A DNA stretch of 40,584 nucleotides from Actinobaculum sp. oral taxon 183 str. F0552 (GTDB lineage Bacteria; Actinomycetota; Actinomycetes; Actinomycetales; Actinomycetaceae). The stretch is from positions 3,252-43,835 of the forward strand of contig NZ_KE951409.1 of NCBI RefSeq assembly GCF_000466165.1, in the 5' to 3' direction. Positions 7,563 through 15,797 of this stretch are shown piece after piece. Position numbers and translations under genes: made by a program. The notes beneath the pieces were generated by a model. The model did no database searches. It had not been told where the DNA came from and was given only the letters and a program-made list of their open reading frames with translations. The first letter of the stretch is position 1. The number at the start of each line of letters is the position of its first letter.

Positions 7563-10487
7563 GTGACCAAACTCGTGATTGTCGAATCCCCTGCCAAGGC
7601 GCGCACGATCGGCGGCTATCTCGGGGCGGGCTATGCCGTCGAGGCCTCGATCGGTCATATCCGGGATCTGCCGCAGCCCTCCGAGCTGCCCGCCGACATG
7701 AAGAAGGGCCCGTTCGGCAAGTTCTCGGTGGACGTGGACAACGGCTTCGAGCCCTACTACGTCGTCGATTCGGACAAGAAGAAGATCGTCGCCGAGCTGC
7801 GCAGACTCCTGAAGTCCTCCGACGAGCTCCTCCTGGCCACCGACGAGGACCGCGAGGGGGAGGCGATCGCCTGGCACCTGTACGAGGTGCTCAAGCCCAA
7901 GGTCCCGGTCAAGCGAATGGCCTTCCATGAGATCACTCCCGAAGCCATAGCCCGCGCCCTGGACAATCCGCGCCAGATCGACATGAAGCTGGTCGACGCG
8001 CAAGAGTCGCGGCGCATCCTCGACCGTCTCGTCGGCTATGAAGTCTCCCCGCTCCTGTGGCGCAAGGTGGCACCGGGCCTGTCGGCGGGCCGAGTCCAGT
8101 CCGTGGCCACCCGCCTCGTCGTCCAGCGCGAGCGCGAGCGCATGGCCTTCCAGGCGGCTTCCTACTGGGATGTGACGGCCACGTTCGTCAAGGGCGCGGA
8201 GGGCTTCGACGCCAAGCTCGTGTCCGTGGACGGGACCCGCATCGCCACGGGGAAGGACTTCGACGACCGCGGCGCCCTGGTCAAGAAGGACGCGCGGGCC
8301 CTCGGCCAGGCCGAGGCCGAGGCGATCGCCGGCGCGGTCGCGGACGCCGCGGCCACGGTCGCCTCCGTCGAGTCCAAACCGTACACGCGCCGGCCGGCCC
8401 CGCCGTTCACGACGTCCACCCTCCAGCAGGAGGCGTCGCGCAAGCTGCGGATGGGCGCCCGCGACGCGATGCGCACGGCCCAGGCGCTCTACGAGAACGG
8501 CTACATCACGTACATGCGGACGGACTCGACGAACCTGTCCGACCAGGCGGTCGAGGCGGCGCGCACCCAGATCGGCGAGATATTCGGCGAAGACTACCTT
8601 CCGGCCAAGCCCCGGCTGTACTCGACCACCTCGAAGGGCGCGCAGGAGGCCCACGAGGCGATCCGGCCCGCGGGCGATCACTTCCGCACGCCCGCCACTG
8701 TCAAGTCCTCGCTCAACGACCGCCAATTCGCCCTGTACGAGCTCATCTGGAAGCGGACCGTCGCCTCGCAGATGGCCGACGCCCGCGGCCGGACGGCCTC
8801 CGTGCGGGTGGACGTCCCCGTCGGCGGGGCGGCCGGGGCGGCGGCCGTCCAGTTCGCCGCCTCCGGGACGATCATCACCTTCCCCGGCTTCATGGCCGCC
8901 TACCAGGAATCCCGCGACGCCAAGCGCTACGAGGACGGCTCCCAGGACGCCCGCCTCCCCGACCTCGAGCGCGACGAAGGCCTCGGAGTCTCCCAGGCGG
9001 ACGCCGACGGCCACGAGACCCAGCCCCCGCCGCGGTACACGGAGGCCTCGCTCGTGAAGAAGATGGAGGACCTGGGCATCGGCCGCCCCTCGACCTACGC
9101 CACGACGATCGCCACGATCGGCGACCGCGGCTACGTCGACCATCGCGGCCAGGCGCTCGTGCCGACGTGGACGGCGTTCTCCGTGGTGCGCCTGCTGGAG
9201 GAGAATCTGCCCGAGCTCGTCGACTTCGACTTCACCGCCGCCATGGAGACCGAACTGGACCGCATCGCCTCCGGCCGGGAGGACAGGGTCGACTACCTGT
9301 CCCGATTCTGGCGGGGAGACGGGCAGCGGATGGGGCTGGAGGGCCAGGTCGGCAGCCTGGAGGACATCGACGCCAAAGCCGTCAACTCGATCGACCTGGG
9401 GGAGGGGATCGTCCTGCGGGTCGGCCGCTACGGACCGTACCTCCAGGCGTCCGGCGACGGCGAACCGCGCAACGCCTCGGTTCCCGACTCCCTGGCCCCC
9501 GACGAGCTGACGCCCGACAGGGCGAGGGAGCTTCTGGCAGCCAGCAGCTTCGACGGCCGCGAGCTCGGCGTCGACCCCGAGACCGGGCGCAGGGTTCTGG
9601 CGAAGGCCGGCCGTTTCGGGCCCTACGTCACCGACGTCGTCCGGGAGGGCGAGGTGGCGTTGACCCCGACGGGCCGCCCGTCGAAGAGGCCGCCCAAACC
9701 GCGGACCGCCTCACTGCTGTCGTCCATGAGCCTTGAGACCGTGACGCTCGACGACGCGCTCAAGCTCCTGTCCCTGCCGCGCACGGTCGGCTACGACGGC
9801 GATGAGCCGGTCCTGGCGAACAACGGCCGCTACGGTCCCTACCTCAAGCGCGGCAAGGATTCGCGGTCGCTGGAGAGCGAGGCGCAGATCTTCACCGTCA
9901 CCCTCCAGGAGGCGCAAGAGCTGTTCGCCCAGCCGAAGCGGCGGCGCGGCGCCGCCCAGAAGGAGCCCCTGCGCGAGCTGGGCGCCGATCCGGTCACAGG
10001 GGTCACCGTCCTGCTCAAAGACGGCCGCTTCGGCCCGTATGTGACCGACGGGACGACCAACGCCTCGTTGCGCCGGGACGACGACCCGCTCACGATCACC
10101 CCCGAGCGCGCCTTCGAGCTCCTGGCCGATCGTCGCGCCAAGGGGCCGGCGAAGAAGAGGAAGACCGCAGCCAAGAAAGCCTCCACGAAGAAAGCCTCCG
10201 CGAAGAAGGCGTCCGCGAAGAAGGCGGGGGAGGGGAAATCCGGCGGTTCCGCCTCCTCGGCGAAGACAGGTTCCGAGGCATCCAAGGCCGCCTCCTCTAA
10301 AGCCGCCTCTGCGACTGCGGGGGAAGCGGCCGAGAAGCAGCCCGCCAAGAAGAAGTCCGCCAAAAAGAAGCCATCGGCGGCGTCGTCCCAGGCGAAGAAG
10401 GCCTCGACCCCTTCGAGCCCGTCTTCTTCGGGCTCCTCTTCTCCGGCGGCGCCTGAGGCCGGGCCCGGCTCGGATGCGGATGCCTGA
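7563..10487 (+). CDS. topA: DNA topoisomerase I
   Basis: Relaxes negatively supercoiled DNA by a type IA single-strand passage. The 974-residue product starts MTKLVIVESPAKA, which holds the Toprim glutamate; ATDEDREGEAI holds the Mg-binding aspartates. The active-site tyrosine is in YITYMRTDS (Y317). GRVQSVATRLVV is also typical. The C-terminal part has four GR(Y/F)GPY repeats (about residues 620-830) of the Topo_C-repeat type that bind DNA. The last 110 residues are rich in Lys, Ala and Ser, like the basic tails of mycobacterial TopA. The GTG start has an AAGGA site about 6 nt upstream. It is the first gene of a topA-tmk-holB operon; tmk starts 1 nt after its stop. Confidence 0.98.
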   Translation: MTKLVIVESPAKARTIGGYLGAGYAVEASIGHIRDLPQPSELPADMKKGPFGKFSVDVDNGFEPYYVVDSDKKKIVAELRRLLKSSDELLLATDEDREGEAIAWHLYEVLKPKVPVKRMAFHEITPEAIARALDNPRQIDMKLVDAQESRRILDRLVGYEVSPLLWRKVAPGLSAGRVQSVATRLVVQRERERMAFQAASYWDVTATFVKGAEGFDAKLVSVDGTRIATGKDFDDRGALVKKDARALGQAEAEAIAGAVADAAATVASVESKPYTRRPAPPFTTSTLQQEASRKLRMGARDAMRTAQALYENGYITYMRTDSTNLSDQAVEAARTQIGEIFGEDYLPAKPRLYSTTSKGAQEAHEAIRPAGDHFRTPATVKSSLNDRQFALYELIWKRTVASQMADARGRTASVRVDVPVGGAAGAAAVQFAASGTIITFPGFMAAYQESRDAKRYEDGSQDARLPDLERDEGLGVSQADADGHETQPPPRYTEASLVKKMEDLGIGRPSTYATTIATIGDRGYVDHRGQALVPTWTAFSVVRLLEENLPELVDFDFTAAMETELDRIASGREDRVDYLSRFWRGDGQRMGLEGQVGSLEDIDAKAVNSIDLGEGIVLRVGRYGPYLQASGDGEPRNASVPDSLAPDELTPDRARELLAASSFDGRELGVDPETGRRVLAKAGRFGPYVTDVVREGEVALTPTGRPSKRPPKPRTASLLSSMSLETVTLDDALKLLSLPRTVGYDGDEPVLANNGRYGPYLKRGKDSRSLESEAQIFTVTLQEAQELFAQPKRRRGAAQKEPLRELGADPVTGVTVLLKDGRFGPYVTDGTTNASLRRDDDPLTITPERAFELLADRRAKGPAKKRKTAAKKASTKKASAKKASAKKAGEGKSGGSASSAKTGSEASKAASSKAASATAGEAAEKQPAKKKSAKKKPSAASSQAKKASTPSSPSSSGSSSPAAPEAGPGSDADA

Positions 10488-10488
10488 C

Positions 10489-11127
10489 ATGGGCCTCTTC
10501 GTGACCTTCGAGGGCGGCGACGGCGCCGGCAAGACGACCCAGGTGCGGCTCCTCGCCGAGTGGCTGCGCGAGCGAGGCCACGGCGTCGTGGAGACGCGCG
10601 AGCCCGGCGGCACCGAGCTCGGACGCCACATCCGCCGCCTGCTGCTGCACGGAGGCGAAGTGTCACCCAGAGCCGAAGCGCTCCTGTACGCCGCCGACCG
10701 CGCCCACGACGTGGCCACGGTCATCCGCCCGGCCCTCGACCGCGGCGACGTCGTAGTCGCGGACAGGTACGTCGACTCCTCGGTCGCCTACCAGGGGGCC
10801 GCTCGCTCGCTCGGGAAGGACGAAGTGCGCGAACTGTCGATGTGGGCGACCGAATCCCTGATCCCGGACCTGACCGTCTTCCTCGACCTGCCCACCGGGG
10901 ACATCGCCGGGCGCCTGGGGGGCACCGCCGACCGGATCGAGGCCGCCGGGCCGGAGTTCCACGAGGCCGTCCGCCGCGAATACCGAGCCTTCGCCGAGGC
11001 CGAACCCGAACGGTGGCTCGTCGTCGACGCTCGGAAGGGCATCGACGAGATCGCCGGGATCGTCCGCGAGCGCGTGGCCGCCCGGCTGCTCGGCGGCGAA
11101 GCGGCCGGAGGGCGGAGGGCGCCGTGA
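10489..11127 (+). CDS. tmk: Thymidylate kinase
   Basis: Phosphorylates dTMP to dTDP, an essential step to dTTP. The 212-residue product begins MGLFVTFEGGDGAGKTTQ with the P-loop at about 8-16; DRYVDSSVAYQG is the conserved DR(Y/F) segment that binds dTMP, and a LID region with RLGGTADRIE follows. The ATG at 10489 follows the topA stop by one base. An in-frame ATG at 10474 would overlap topA and is less likely. The gene ends in TGATG, which is shared with the holB start. Confidence 0.96.
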   Translation: MGLFVTFEGGDGAGKTTQVRLLAEWLRERGHGVVETREPGGTELGRHIRRLLLHGGEVSPRAEALLYAADRAHDVATVIRPALDRGDVVVADRYVDSSVAYQGAARSLGKDEVRELSMWATESLIPDLTVFLDLPTGDIAGRLGGTADRIEAAGPEFHEAVRREYRAFAEAEPERWLVVDARKGIDEIAGIVRERVAARLLGGEAAGGRRAP

Positions 11128-12314
11128 TGAGCGTCTTCGACGATCTCGTCGGCCAGGCGGCCGTCCGCGCACAGCTCGAACGCGCGGCTATCGCGGCGCG
11201 CGACCTCGCCGAACGAACGACGGACGGCGAAGCGGACCGCGACTCGGCCATGAGCCAGGCCTGGCTCATCACCGGCCCCCCGGGCTCGGGGCGTTCGCTG
11301 GTAGCTCGGGCCTTCGCCGCCGCGCTCCAGTGCACCGGTCCCGCACCCGGGTGCGGGCGGTGCCGAGCCTGCCGCACCGTGATGGAAGGCAAGCACCCCG
11401 ACGTCGAACACGTGGCCACCGAGGGCGTCGTCATCACGGTCGACCAGACCCGCGACCTCGTCGGCCGGTCGTTCGTCTCGCCCGGATCGGGCGCTTGGCG
11501 GGTCGTCATCGTCGAGGACGCCGATCGCATGGCCGAACGCACGACCAACGTCCTCCTGAAAGCCATCGAAGAGCCGCCGCCGTTCACCGTGTGGATGCTG
11601 TGCACGCCCTCTCCCGAAGACGTCATGACGACGATCCGCTCCCGGTGCAGGGGCGTCGCGCTGGCCGTGCCGCCCGCCTCCGACGTCGCCGCGCTGCTGG
11701 TCCGCCGCGACGGCGTCGCACCCGAGGAGGCCCTGCGCGCCGCCCGAGCCGCTCAGTCCCACGTCGGCCGGGCCCGCGCGTTGGCCACCGACTCGGCCGT
11801 GCGCCGGGAACGGGATCTGCTCATCGGCGAGGCGCTCGCGATCCGGGGGACCGCGGACGCCGTCCTCGCCGCTCACCGCGTGCACGCCCAAGCCGTCGCA
11901 GCGGCGAAGAAGGCGACGGGGGATCGCTTCGAACGCGAGGAGGCCGAGCTCAAACGGACCCTCGGCATCGGCGAGGGCGCGAGGATCCCGCCCGCCGCCC
12001 GCGCTCAGCTGCGAGAGCTGGCGGAGAACCAGAAAAGGCGCACCACTCGCGCCCAGCGAGACGAACTCGACCGGGCGATGATCGATCTCCTCTCCCTCTA
12101 CCGCGACGTCCTCACGGTCCAGCTCGGCGCGGGCGTCGACCTCGTCAACCAGGATTTCGACGAGGGGATCCGCGCCGTCGCCGCCGAATCGGACCCGGGG
12201 CAGTCCGTGCGGCGGATGGACGCCATAGCCCAGGCGCGCACGCGCCTGGGCGGAAACGTCGCCCCCCTGCTCGTGCTCGAGGCGATGATGGTCGCCCTTC
12301 GCCCCCAGGGATAG
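11127..12314 (+). CDS. holB: DNA polymerase III delta-prime subunit
   Basis: A clamp-loader subunit that helps place the beta sliding clamp on primed DNA. The 395-residue product has an AAA+ domain: GPPGSGRS (50-57) is a P-loop with Arg in place of the usual Lys, a variant consistent with delta-prime not hydrolysing ATP. Cysteines 69, 76, 79 and 82 form the zinc module, VVIVEDADRM is the Walker B region, and TTIRSRCR carries the SRC arginine finger. The start ATG overlaps the tmk stop (TGATG). An open frame runs upstream to 10560, inside tmk in another frame, and is not used. It is the last gene of the replication operon. Confidence 0.95.
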   Translation: MSVFDDLVGQAAVRAQLERAAIAARDLAERTTDGEADRDSAMSQAWLITGPPGSGRSLVARAFAAALQCTGPAPGCGRCRACRTVMEGKHPDVEHVATEGVVITVDQTRDLVGRSFVSPGSGAWRVVIVEDADRMAERTTNVLLKAIEEPPPFTVWMLCTPSPEDVMTTIRSRCRGVALAVPPASDVAALLVRRDGVAPEEALRAARAAQSHVGRARALATDSAVRRERDLLIGEALAIRGTADAVLAAHRVHAQAVAAAKKATGDRFEREEAELKRTLGIGEGARIPPAARAQLRELAENQKRRTTRAQRDELDRAMIDLLSLYRDVLTVQLGAGVDLVNQDFDEGIRAVAAESDPGQSVRRMDAIAQARTRLGGNVAPLLVLEAMMVALRPQG

Positions 12315-12320
12315 GGGGCG
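12300..12320 (+). terminator. Hairpin at the holB stop codon
   Basis: CGCCCCC at 12300-12306 pairs with GGGGGCG at 12314-12320 around the TAG stop codon. It is followed by TTCGTT but no full U tract. Confidence 0.45.
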
Positions 12321-12597
12321 TTCGTTGCGGGGAGCGCGCGAGTCAGGCCAGTCGGGCCATCGCCATAGGGGCGTTCGCCCCTCCCCTCGACCGCGGCGAC
12401 GTGAGGAATCCCTCGCCCCGGGGCCCGCGCCGGCCGCCCCGCGGAGCAGGCCGGTCCGGCACGCTATGGCAGCCATCGGTTCGAGAACACGCCGCCGCGT
12501 TGTGCCCGGAGCGGACCGCCTCCGGTCGATGTCGACGTAGCGACGCCGGACGCCGCCTCGTCGTGCGCGGAGCAGACGCTTCGGCTAGTTTTAGAGG
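12315..12597. other. Intergenic region after holB
   Basis: No coding region is supported. Besides the hairpin at the holB stop it has a second one, AGGGGC-GTTC-GCCCCT at 12367-12382, which could help termination, and the -10 element of the next gene at its right end. Confidence 0.5.
12586..12591 (+). promoter_or_regulatory. -10 element for the lipoprotein peptidase gene, leaderless
   Basis: TAGTTT is followed by 6 nt and the GTG start at 12598. Confidence 0.5.
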
Positions 12598-14130
12598 GTG
12601 AGATTCTTCAAACCATGCACAGCCCTTGTGGCTGTGACGGCTCTCGTCGTGTCGGGCTGCTCGCTGTCGTCGTCCTCGTCGAATGAGGACTGGGCCTCCG
12701 GAGGGCCGGCGATCCCGAAGGGCCTCGATGCCTTCTACAAGCAGAAGGTGACCTGGAAATCGTGCAAGAAGGGCAAGAACGGCGACTTGCGATGCGCACA
12801 GGTCAAGGTCCCCCTCGACTACACGAAGCCGAAGGGCAAGACGATCACCATCGCGATGGCGAAGATGCCCGCCACGGGCAAGAAGCCGATGGGGACGCTC
12901 TTCGTCAACCCCGGAGGGCCCGGCGCCTCCGGAATAGACATGGCCGGCCGGGCCAACACCTATTTCAGCGATGGCATCCGGGAGAAGTACGACATCGTGG
13001 GGTTCGACCCCCGAGGGGTCGGCGAGTCCACCGCGGTACAGTGCTATGACGACGACGACCTCGGCAAGTTCCTCGACTCCTCCTTCGACCTGTCCGACCC
13101 CGAGCAGGCCAAGAAGGAACAGGTCGCGCTCAAGGCGTTCGCCAAGGCCTGCGAGGAGAAATCCGGCGAACTCCTGCCCTTCGTCGGCACGGAGTCGGCG
13201 GCGCGCGACATGGACGTCATGCGCCAGCTCGTCGGCGATCCCAAATTCAACTACGTGGGCTTCTCCTACGGCACCTCCCTCGGCGGCCAGTACGCCGAGC
13301 TCTTCCCCAAGAATGTCGGCCGTATGATCCTCGACGGCGCGGTCGACGTCACACGCTCCGGAGCGCAGCACGCCTATGACCAGACCCTCGGCTTCGAGAC
13401 CGTCCTCAAGCGCTACGCCAAATCCTGCGTCGATTCGGGCAGATGCGTGCTCGGCTCGACCGTCGACCAGGCCCGCCAGAAAGTCCGCTCGCTTTTGGAG
13501 ACCGCCAAGAAAACCCCGTTCAAGACGACGGATCCCGCACGCCCCCTCAACGACTCGATGCTCTTCACGGGGATCATCGGCATGCTCTACAGCAACGCCA
13601 CGTGGCCGACTCTGACCCAGGCCTTCGAACAGGTGATACAGAGGGACAACGGCGCAGTGTTCCAGCGGGTTGCGGACCTGTACAACAGCCGCGAACCGGA
13701 CGGCTCCTTCTCCGACAACTCCTCCGAGGCGAACCGGGCCATCAACTGCGCCGACTATCCCGCCAGCTCGCCGGACGAGTACAAGAAGCTGTCCGAGCAG
13801 GCGAAGGCGAATGCCCCCGTGTTCGGTTCGTCGCTCACCGAGGGGACGGACCTGTGCTCCCTGTGGCCCTATCGCCCGAAGAAGGCCGTCGGGCCGTACA
13901 AGGCGAAGGGCTCGGCGTCGATCGTCGTGGTGGGAACCCGCAACGACCCGGCCACGCCGTACGCCTGGGCCAATGCCCTTCACAGAGACCTGGAGAACTC
14001 GGTCCTCGTGACGTGGGAGGGCGAAGGGCACACCGCCTATTCGCGGGCCGGAGCGTGCATTCAAAAACCGCTCGACCGGTATCTGCTGACGGGCAGAGCC
14101 CCCAAAGACGGCCTGACCTGCCCAGCCTAG
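12598..14130 (+). CDS. Secreted lipoprotein alpha/beta hydrolase, tripeptidyl-aminopeptidase-like
   Basis: A 510-residue exported hydrolase of the SlpD/SlpE/TAP family that is expected to cleave short peptides outside the cell. The N-terminus has a lipoprotein signal with the lipobox VSGC (Cys21), so the mature protein is anchored to the membrane. The nucleophile is Ser223 in GFSYGTSLGG, the acid Asp450 in GTRNDPATPY, and the His478 in EGHTAYSRAGAC belongs to the TAP-like C-terminal domain. Oxyanion region: LFVNPGGPGASG. The GTG start sits 6 nt after a TAGTTT hexamer. It stands alone between the replication operon and the tRNA gene. Confidence 0.92.
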   Translation: MRFFKPCTALVAVTALVVSGCSLSSSSSNEDWASGGPAIPKGLDAFYKQKVTWKSCKKGKNGDLRCAQVKVPLDYTKPKGKTITIAMAKMPATGKKPMGTLFVNPGGPGASGIDMAGRANTYFSDGIREKYDIVGFDPRGVGESTAVQCYDDDDLGKFLDSSFDLSDPEQAKKEQVALKAFAKACEEKSGELLPFVGTESAARDMDVMRQLVGDPKFNYVGFSYGTSLGGQYAELFPKNVGRMILDGAVDVTRSGAQHAYDQTLGFETVLKRYAKSCVDSGRCVLGSTVDQARQKVRSLLETAKKTPFKTTDPARPLNDSMLFTGIIGMLYSNATWPTLTQAFEQVIQRDNGAVFQRVADLYNSREPDGSFSDNSSEANRAINCADYPASSPDEYKKLSEQAKANAPVFGSSLTEGTDLCSLWPYRPKKAVGPYKAKGSASIVVVGTRNDPATPYAWANALHRDLENSVLVTWEGEGHTAYSRAGACIQKPLDRYLLTGRAPKDGLTCPA

Positions 14131-14176
14131 TCCGCCGGCTGCCGCGATGCCCGGCTTCAGCCCCGCTGCTCCAGGT

Positions 14177-14205
14177 TTGCGGGCGAGCGGCTGCCTCGAT
14201 AGGAT
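14177..14205 (+). promoter_or_regulatory. Promoter of tRNA-Thr
   Basis: TTGCGG (14177-14182) and TAGGAT (14200-14205) are separated by 17 nt, a good sigma-70-type promoter about 25 nt before the tRNA. Confidence 0.6.
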
Positions 14206-14228
14206 ATCCGAGGTCGCGAGAGCGACGC

Positions 14229-14301
14229 GCCACCTTAGCTCAGTCGGCAGAGCGATTCACTCGTAATGAATAGGTCGAGAGTTCGATTCTCTCAGGTGGC
14301 T
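14229..14301 (+). tRNA. tRNA-Thr, anticodon CGT
   Basis: The 73-nt sequence folds as a cloverleaf. The acceptor arm GCCACCT pairs with AGGTGGC, with discriminator T14301. The anticodon stem ATTCA/TGAAT encloses the loop CTCGTAA, with anticodon CGT at 14262-14264, reading ACG threonine codons. The T arm has the usual GTTCGATTC. The CCA end is not encoded. The accessory patch begins immediately after it, so the gene may be an attachment site for mobile DNA. Confidence 0.96.
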
Positions 14302-14562
14302 CGACACCCCCACACCCGCCGCACCAGACCGACCTACCCCCAGCCGGAACGGCGCCGGCACCCACGTCCCATCACCATTCGCGGCCGGCCTCACATCATC
14401 GACGCACACGCCGAAATGATCGGCAATCCGGAACAAATCCTCCGCCGTCCACCTCGCCTTCCCATGAAGACGACTGGAAACATTCGCCCCGGCAATACCC
14501 AAAAGCTCGCCGAGCTCCGCCCGAGTCTCACCCGTGACGGAAAGATACTGGGCAACTGTCAA
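14257..14562 (-). pseudogene. XRE-type HTH regulator fragment, antisense to tRNA-Thr at its end
   Basis: The 101-residue frame starts at a TTG with no visible Shine-Dalgarno. Residues 3-50 look like a lambda-repressor-type helix-turn-helix, including TRAELGELLGIAGANVSSRL and an RWTAEDLFRIADHFGV segment. The last 15 or so residues are read from the antisense strand of the tRNA gene, so the natural C-terminus has probably been replaced when the element joined the tRNA end. An in-frame stop lies nine codons upstream of the TTG and no ATG or GTG is found, so the N-terminus may also be damaged. It is divergent from the DUF3800 gene, which it may have controlled. A functional short protein cannot be excluded. 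Confidence 0.5.
14295..14303 (+). repeat. GGTGGCTCG at the tRNA end, possible att half
   Basis: The 9 nt span the last bases of the tRNA, and the same 9-mer occurs at 15415-15423, on the far side of the HTH/DUF3800 pair. It could be a short attachment-site repeat; at this length chance is also possible. Confidence 0.25.
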
Positions 14563-14619
14563 GCCGATAGCGTGGTTCGTTAAAAATATTTATTCCTCGA
14601 GAAGATTTTTTGCGCACAT

Positions 14620-14633
14620 AGAGAACTTTCTCT
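14620..14633. promoter_or_regulatory. Palindrome between HTH and DUF3800 genes, candidate operator
   Basis: AGAGAA-CT-TTCTCT is a 14-bp dyad lying just upstream of the TACCAT -10 of the DUF3800 gene in an AT-rich divergent region. A repressor bound there would block the promoter. The HTH product is the obvious candidate, by inference. Confidence 0.45.
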
Positions 14634-14639
14634 GCGTGG

Positions 14640-14645
14640 TACCAT
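14640..14645 (+). promoter_or_regulatory. -10 element for the DUF3800 gene, leaderless
   Basis: TACCAT is followed by 6 nt and the ATG at 14652. Confidence 0.5.
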
Positions 14646-14651
14646 AGATCC

Positions 14652-15368
14652 ATGATAAAAAATCGTTTTCACGCATTCCTCGATGAAAGTTATGGGAAAA
14701 ACGATTACTATATGGCTGCTATAGTTCTTGACGATCAACGATACAATATTTTGGTGAGAAATTTAGAATCCGTTGTTGCACATGCACATGAAAAGTTCAA
14801 TATTCCCATCACAACGGAATTGCATGCTCATAGGATGATGCACGGGCTTGCCCCATGGGAGTGCTTCCGCGGGCAGGTCCACGAAGCGGTTGCTTTGTAT
14901 CGTGCCGCGGCTCGTGCGATCAGAAAGTGCGGTGCCTATCTTCTGGTGGAAGGCTTGGACGTGGTTCGGCTGAATCGACGGTACAAATATCCTGATTCGC
15001 CTTACGAGATCACATTGAGACATCTTCTGGAAAGAATCGACAATCTAACGTGTCAGTCAAGGAGAGAGTCATGTAGCATCACCGCCGATTTGATTGACCG
15101 ACATCGTGATTTTCAGGAGGCGATCGGGGGGTATACGCGAGTAGGAACCCCGGGTTACCGATCGAGTCGTTTGGAGCGGATAAGCCAACCGATTGCCTGG
15201 AATGATTCGCAGGACAATCGCGGGATTCAAGCCGCAGACCTTCTTGCTTACATATACCGCCGAGTCAAAGAACCACAGCCTGGCAACTCACCACGGGCTG
15301 CCCGAGCAGCGTCGGCCATCCTCCGCGACTTCGGCCCGCTTTACCATGAGAGAAAATGGATTCCCTGA
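14652..15368 (+). CDS. DUF3800 family protein
   Basis: A 238-residue protein with the two marks of DUF3800: an N-terminal FLDES motif (D11, E12, S13) and a C-terminal IQAADLLAYIYRR block with D196. Acidic residues in these positions fit an RNase H-like nuclease fold, but the biochemical role of the family is not established. Members are frequent on phages and genomic islands. The gene is clearly more AT-rich at its 5' end than its neighbours, so it is probably acquired. A palindrome overlaps its promoter region and an HTH gene is divergent to it, so a regulated two-gene module such as a defence or toxin-antitoxin-like unit is possible. Confidence 0.8.
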   Translation: MIKNRFHAFLDESYGKNDYYMAAIVLDDQRYNILVRNLESVVAHAHEKFNIPITTELHAHRMMHGLAPWECFRGQVHEAVALYRAAARAIRKCGAYLLVEGLDVVRLNRRYKYPDSPYEITLRHLLERIDNLTCQSRRESCSITADLIDRHRDFQEAIGGYTRVGTPGYRSSRLERISQPIAWNDSQDNRGIQAADLLAYIYRRVKEPQPGNSPRAARAASAILRDFGPLYHERKWIP

Positions 15369-15375
15369 AGAAGCT

Positions 15376-15395
15376 CGGGGCCCCTCAGGGCCCCG
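15376..15395 (+). terminator. Hairpin after the DUF3800 gene
   Basis: CGGGGCCC-CTCA-GGGCCCCG is an 8-bp perfect stem only 7 nt after the stop codon. No U tract follows. Confidence 0.55.
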
Positions 15396-15414
15396 GCAGA
15401 CAACGCCCCACAAC

Positions 15415-15423
15415 GGTGGCTCG
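15415..15423 (+). repeat. Second GGTGGCTCG copy
   Basis: Direct repeat of the tRNA-Thr 3' end (14295-14303). Together they would bracket a 1.1-kb segment with the HTH and DUF3800 genes. Confidence 0.25.
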
Positions 15424-15602
15424 TCGTAGTGTCAGCTTAACGCAGTGACGCATTCGTGCGCCACATGACGCAGGTCACAGATCATGGTGGATCGGTCAAC
15501 GCCCGCCGCGCTGAAATTCGTGTTCATGATCCGAACTCATCACCCGGATCGCCGTTGAGGCAGTGCCCAGGACGATCTCCAGTTTTGACTTCGGCCACCA
15601 GT
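15424..15602. other. Intergenic stretch with no recognised gene
   Basis: I see no gene, strong hairpin or promoter here. Near 15580 the minus strand reads GTGGCCGAAGTCAAAACTGG, which resembles sequence found beside insertion-sequence remnants, but no transposase is recognisable. Confidence 0.3.
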
Positions 15603-15733
15603 TTAGGCGGCGATCGCCTCTTGTTCGGGCAGTAGTGAGGCAATAAGGTGATCCTCGTAGTCGCTGATCTTGGTCATCCGCTTGTGCCGATCTGTCCGGC
15701 CGATGGCTAGGCGTTGACCGTGCCGCTGTGAAG
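15603..15733 (-). pseudogene. Possible 3' fragment of a lost gene
   Basis: A minus-strand frame ends at the TAA at 15603-15605 and reads HGQRLAIGRTDRHKRM followed by TKISDYEDHLIASLLPEQEA and IAA. The composition looks like a real protein C-terminus with good codon use, but its 5' part is missing: the frame runs into the strong hairpin at 15734-15767. It might be what is left of a transposase or other mobile gene. The family is not recognised. A complete 24-residue peptide from the internal ATG is the alternative. Confidence 0.3.
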
Positions 15734-15767
15734 CGTTCAACCCCGGGAGGAAACCCGGGGCTGAACG
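15734..15767 (-). terminator. Strong terminator hairpin after the OB-fold gene
   Basis: CGTTCA-A-CCCCGGG, loop AGGAAA, CCCGGGG-C-TGAACG: thirteen pairs with one mismatch. It lies about 30 nt beyond the stop of the minus-strand gene at 15798. There is no U tract, as is common in actinobacteria. Confidence 0.65.
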
Positions 15768-15797
15768 ATGCGATATCAGAGTCGGTCAGCGTTGCGC

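Noticed and set aside
10140-10480. Lysine/alanine repeats as a separate histone-like gene
   Set aside because: They are in frame with topA and are the usual basic tail of actinobacterial topoisomerase I.
10560-11126. Upstream extension of holB through tmk
   Set aside because: The extension is arginine-rich shadow sequence of tmk; the TGATG junction gives the natural start.
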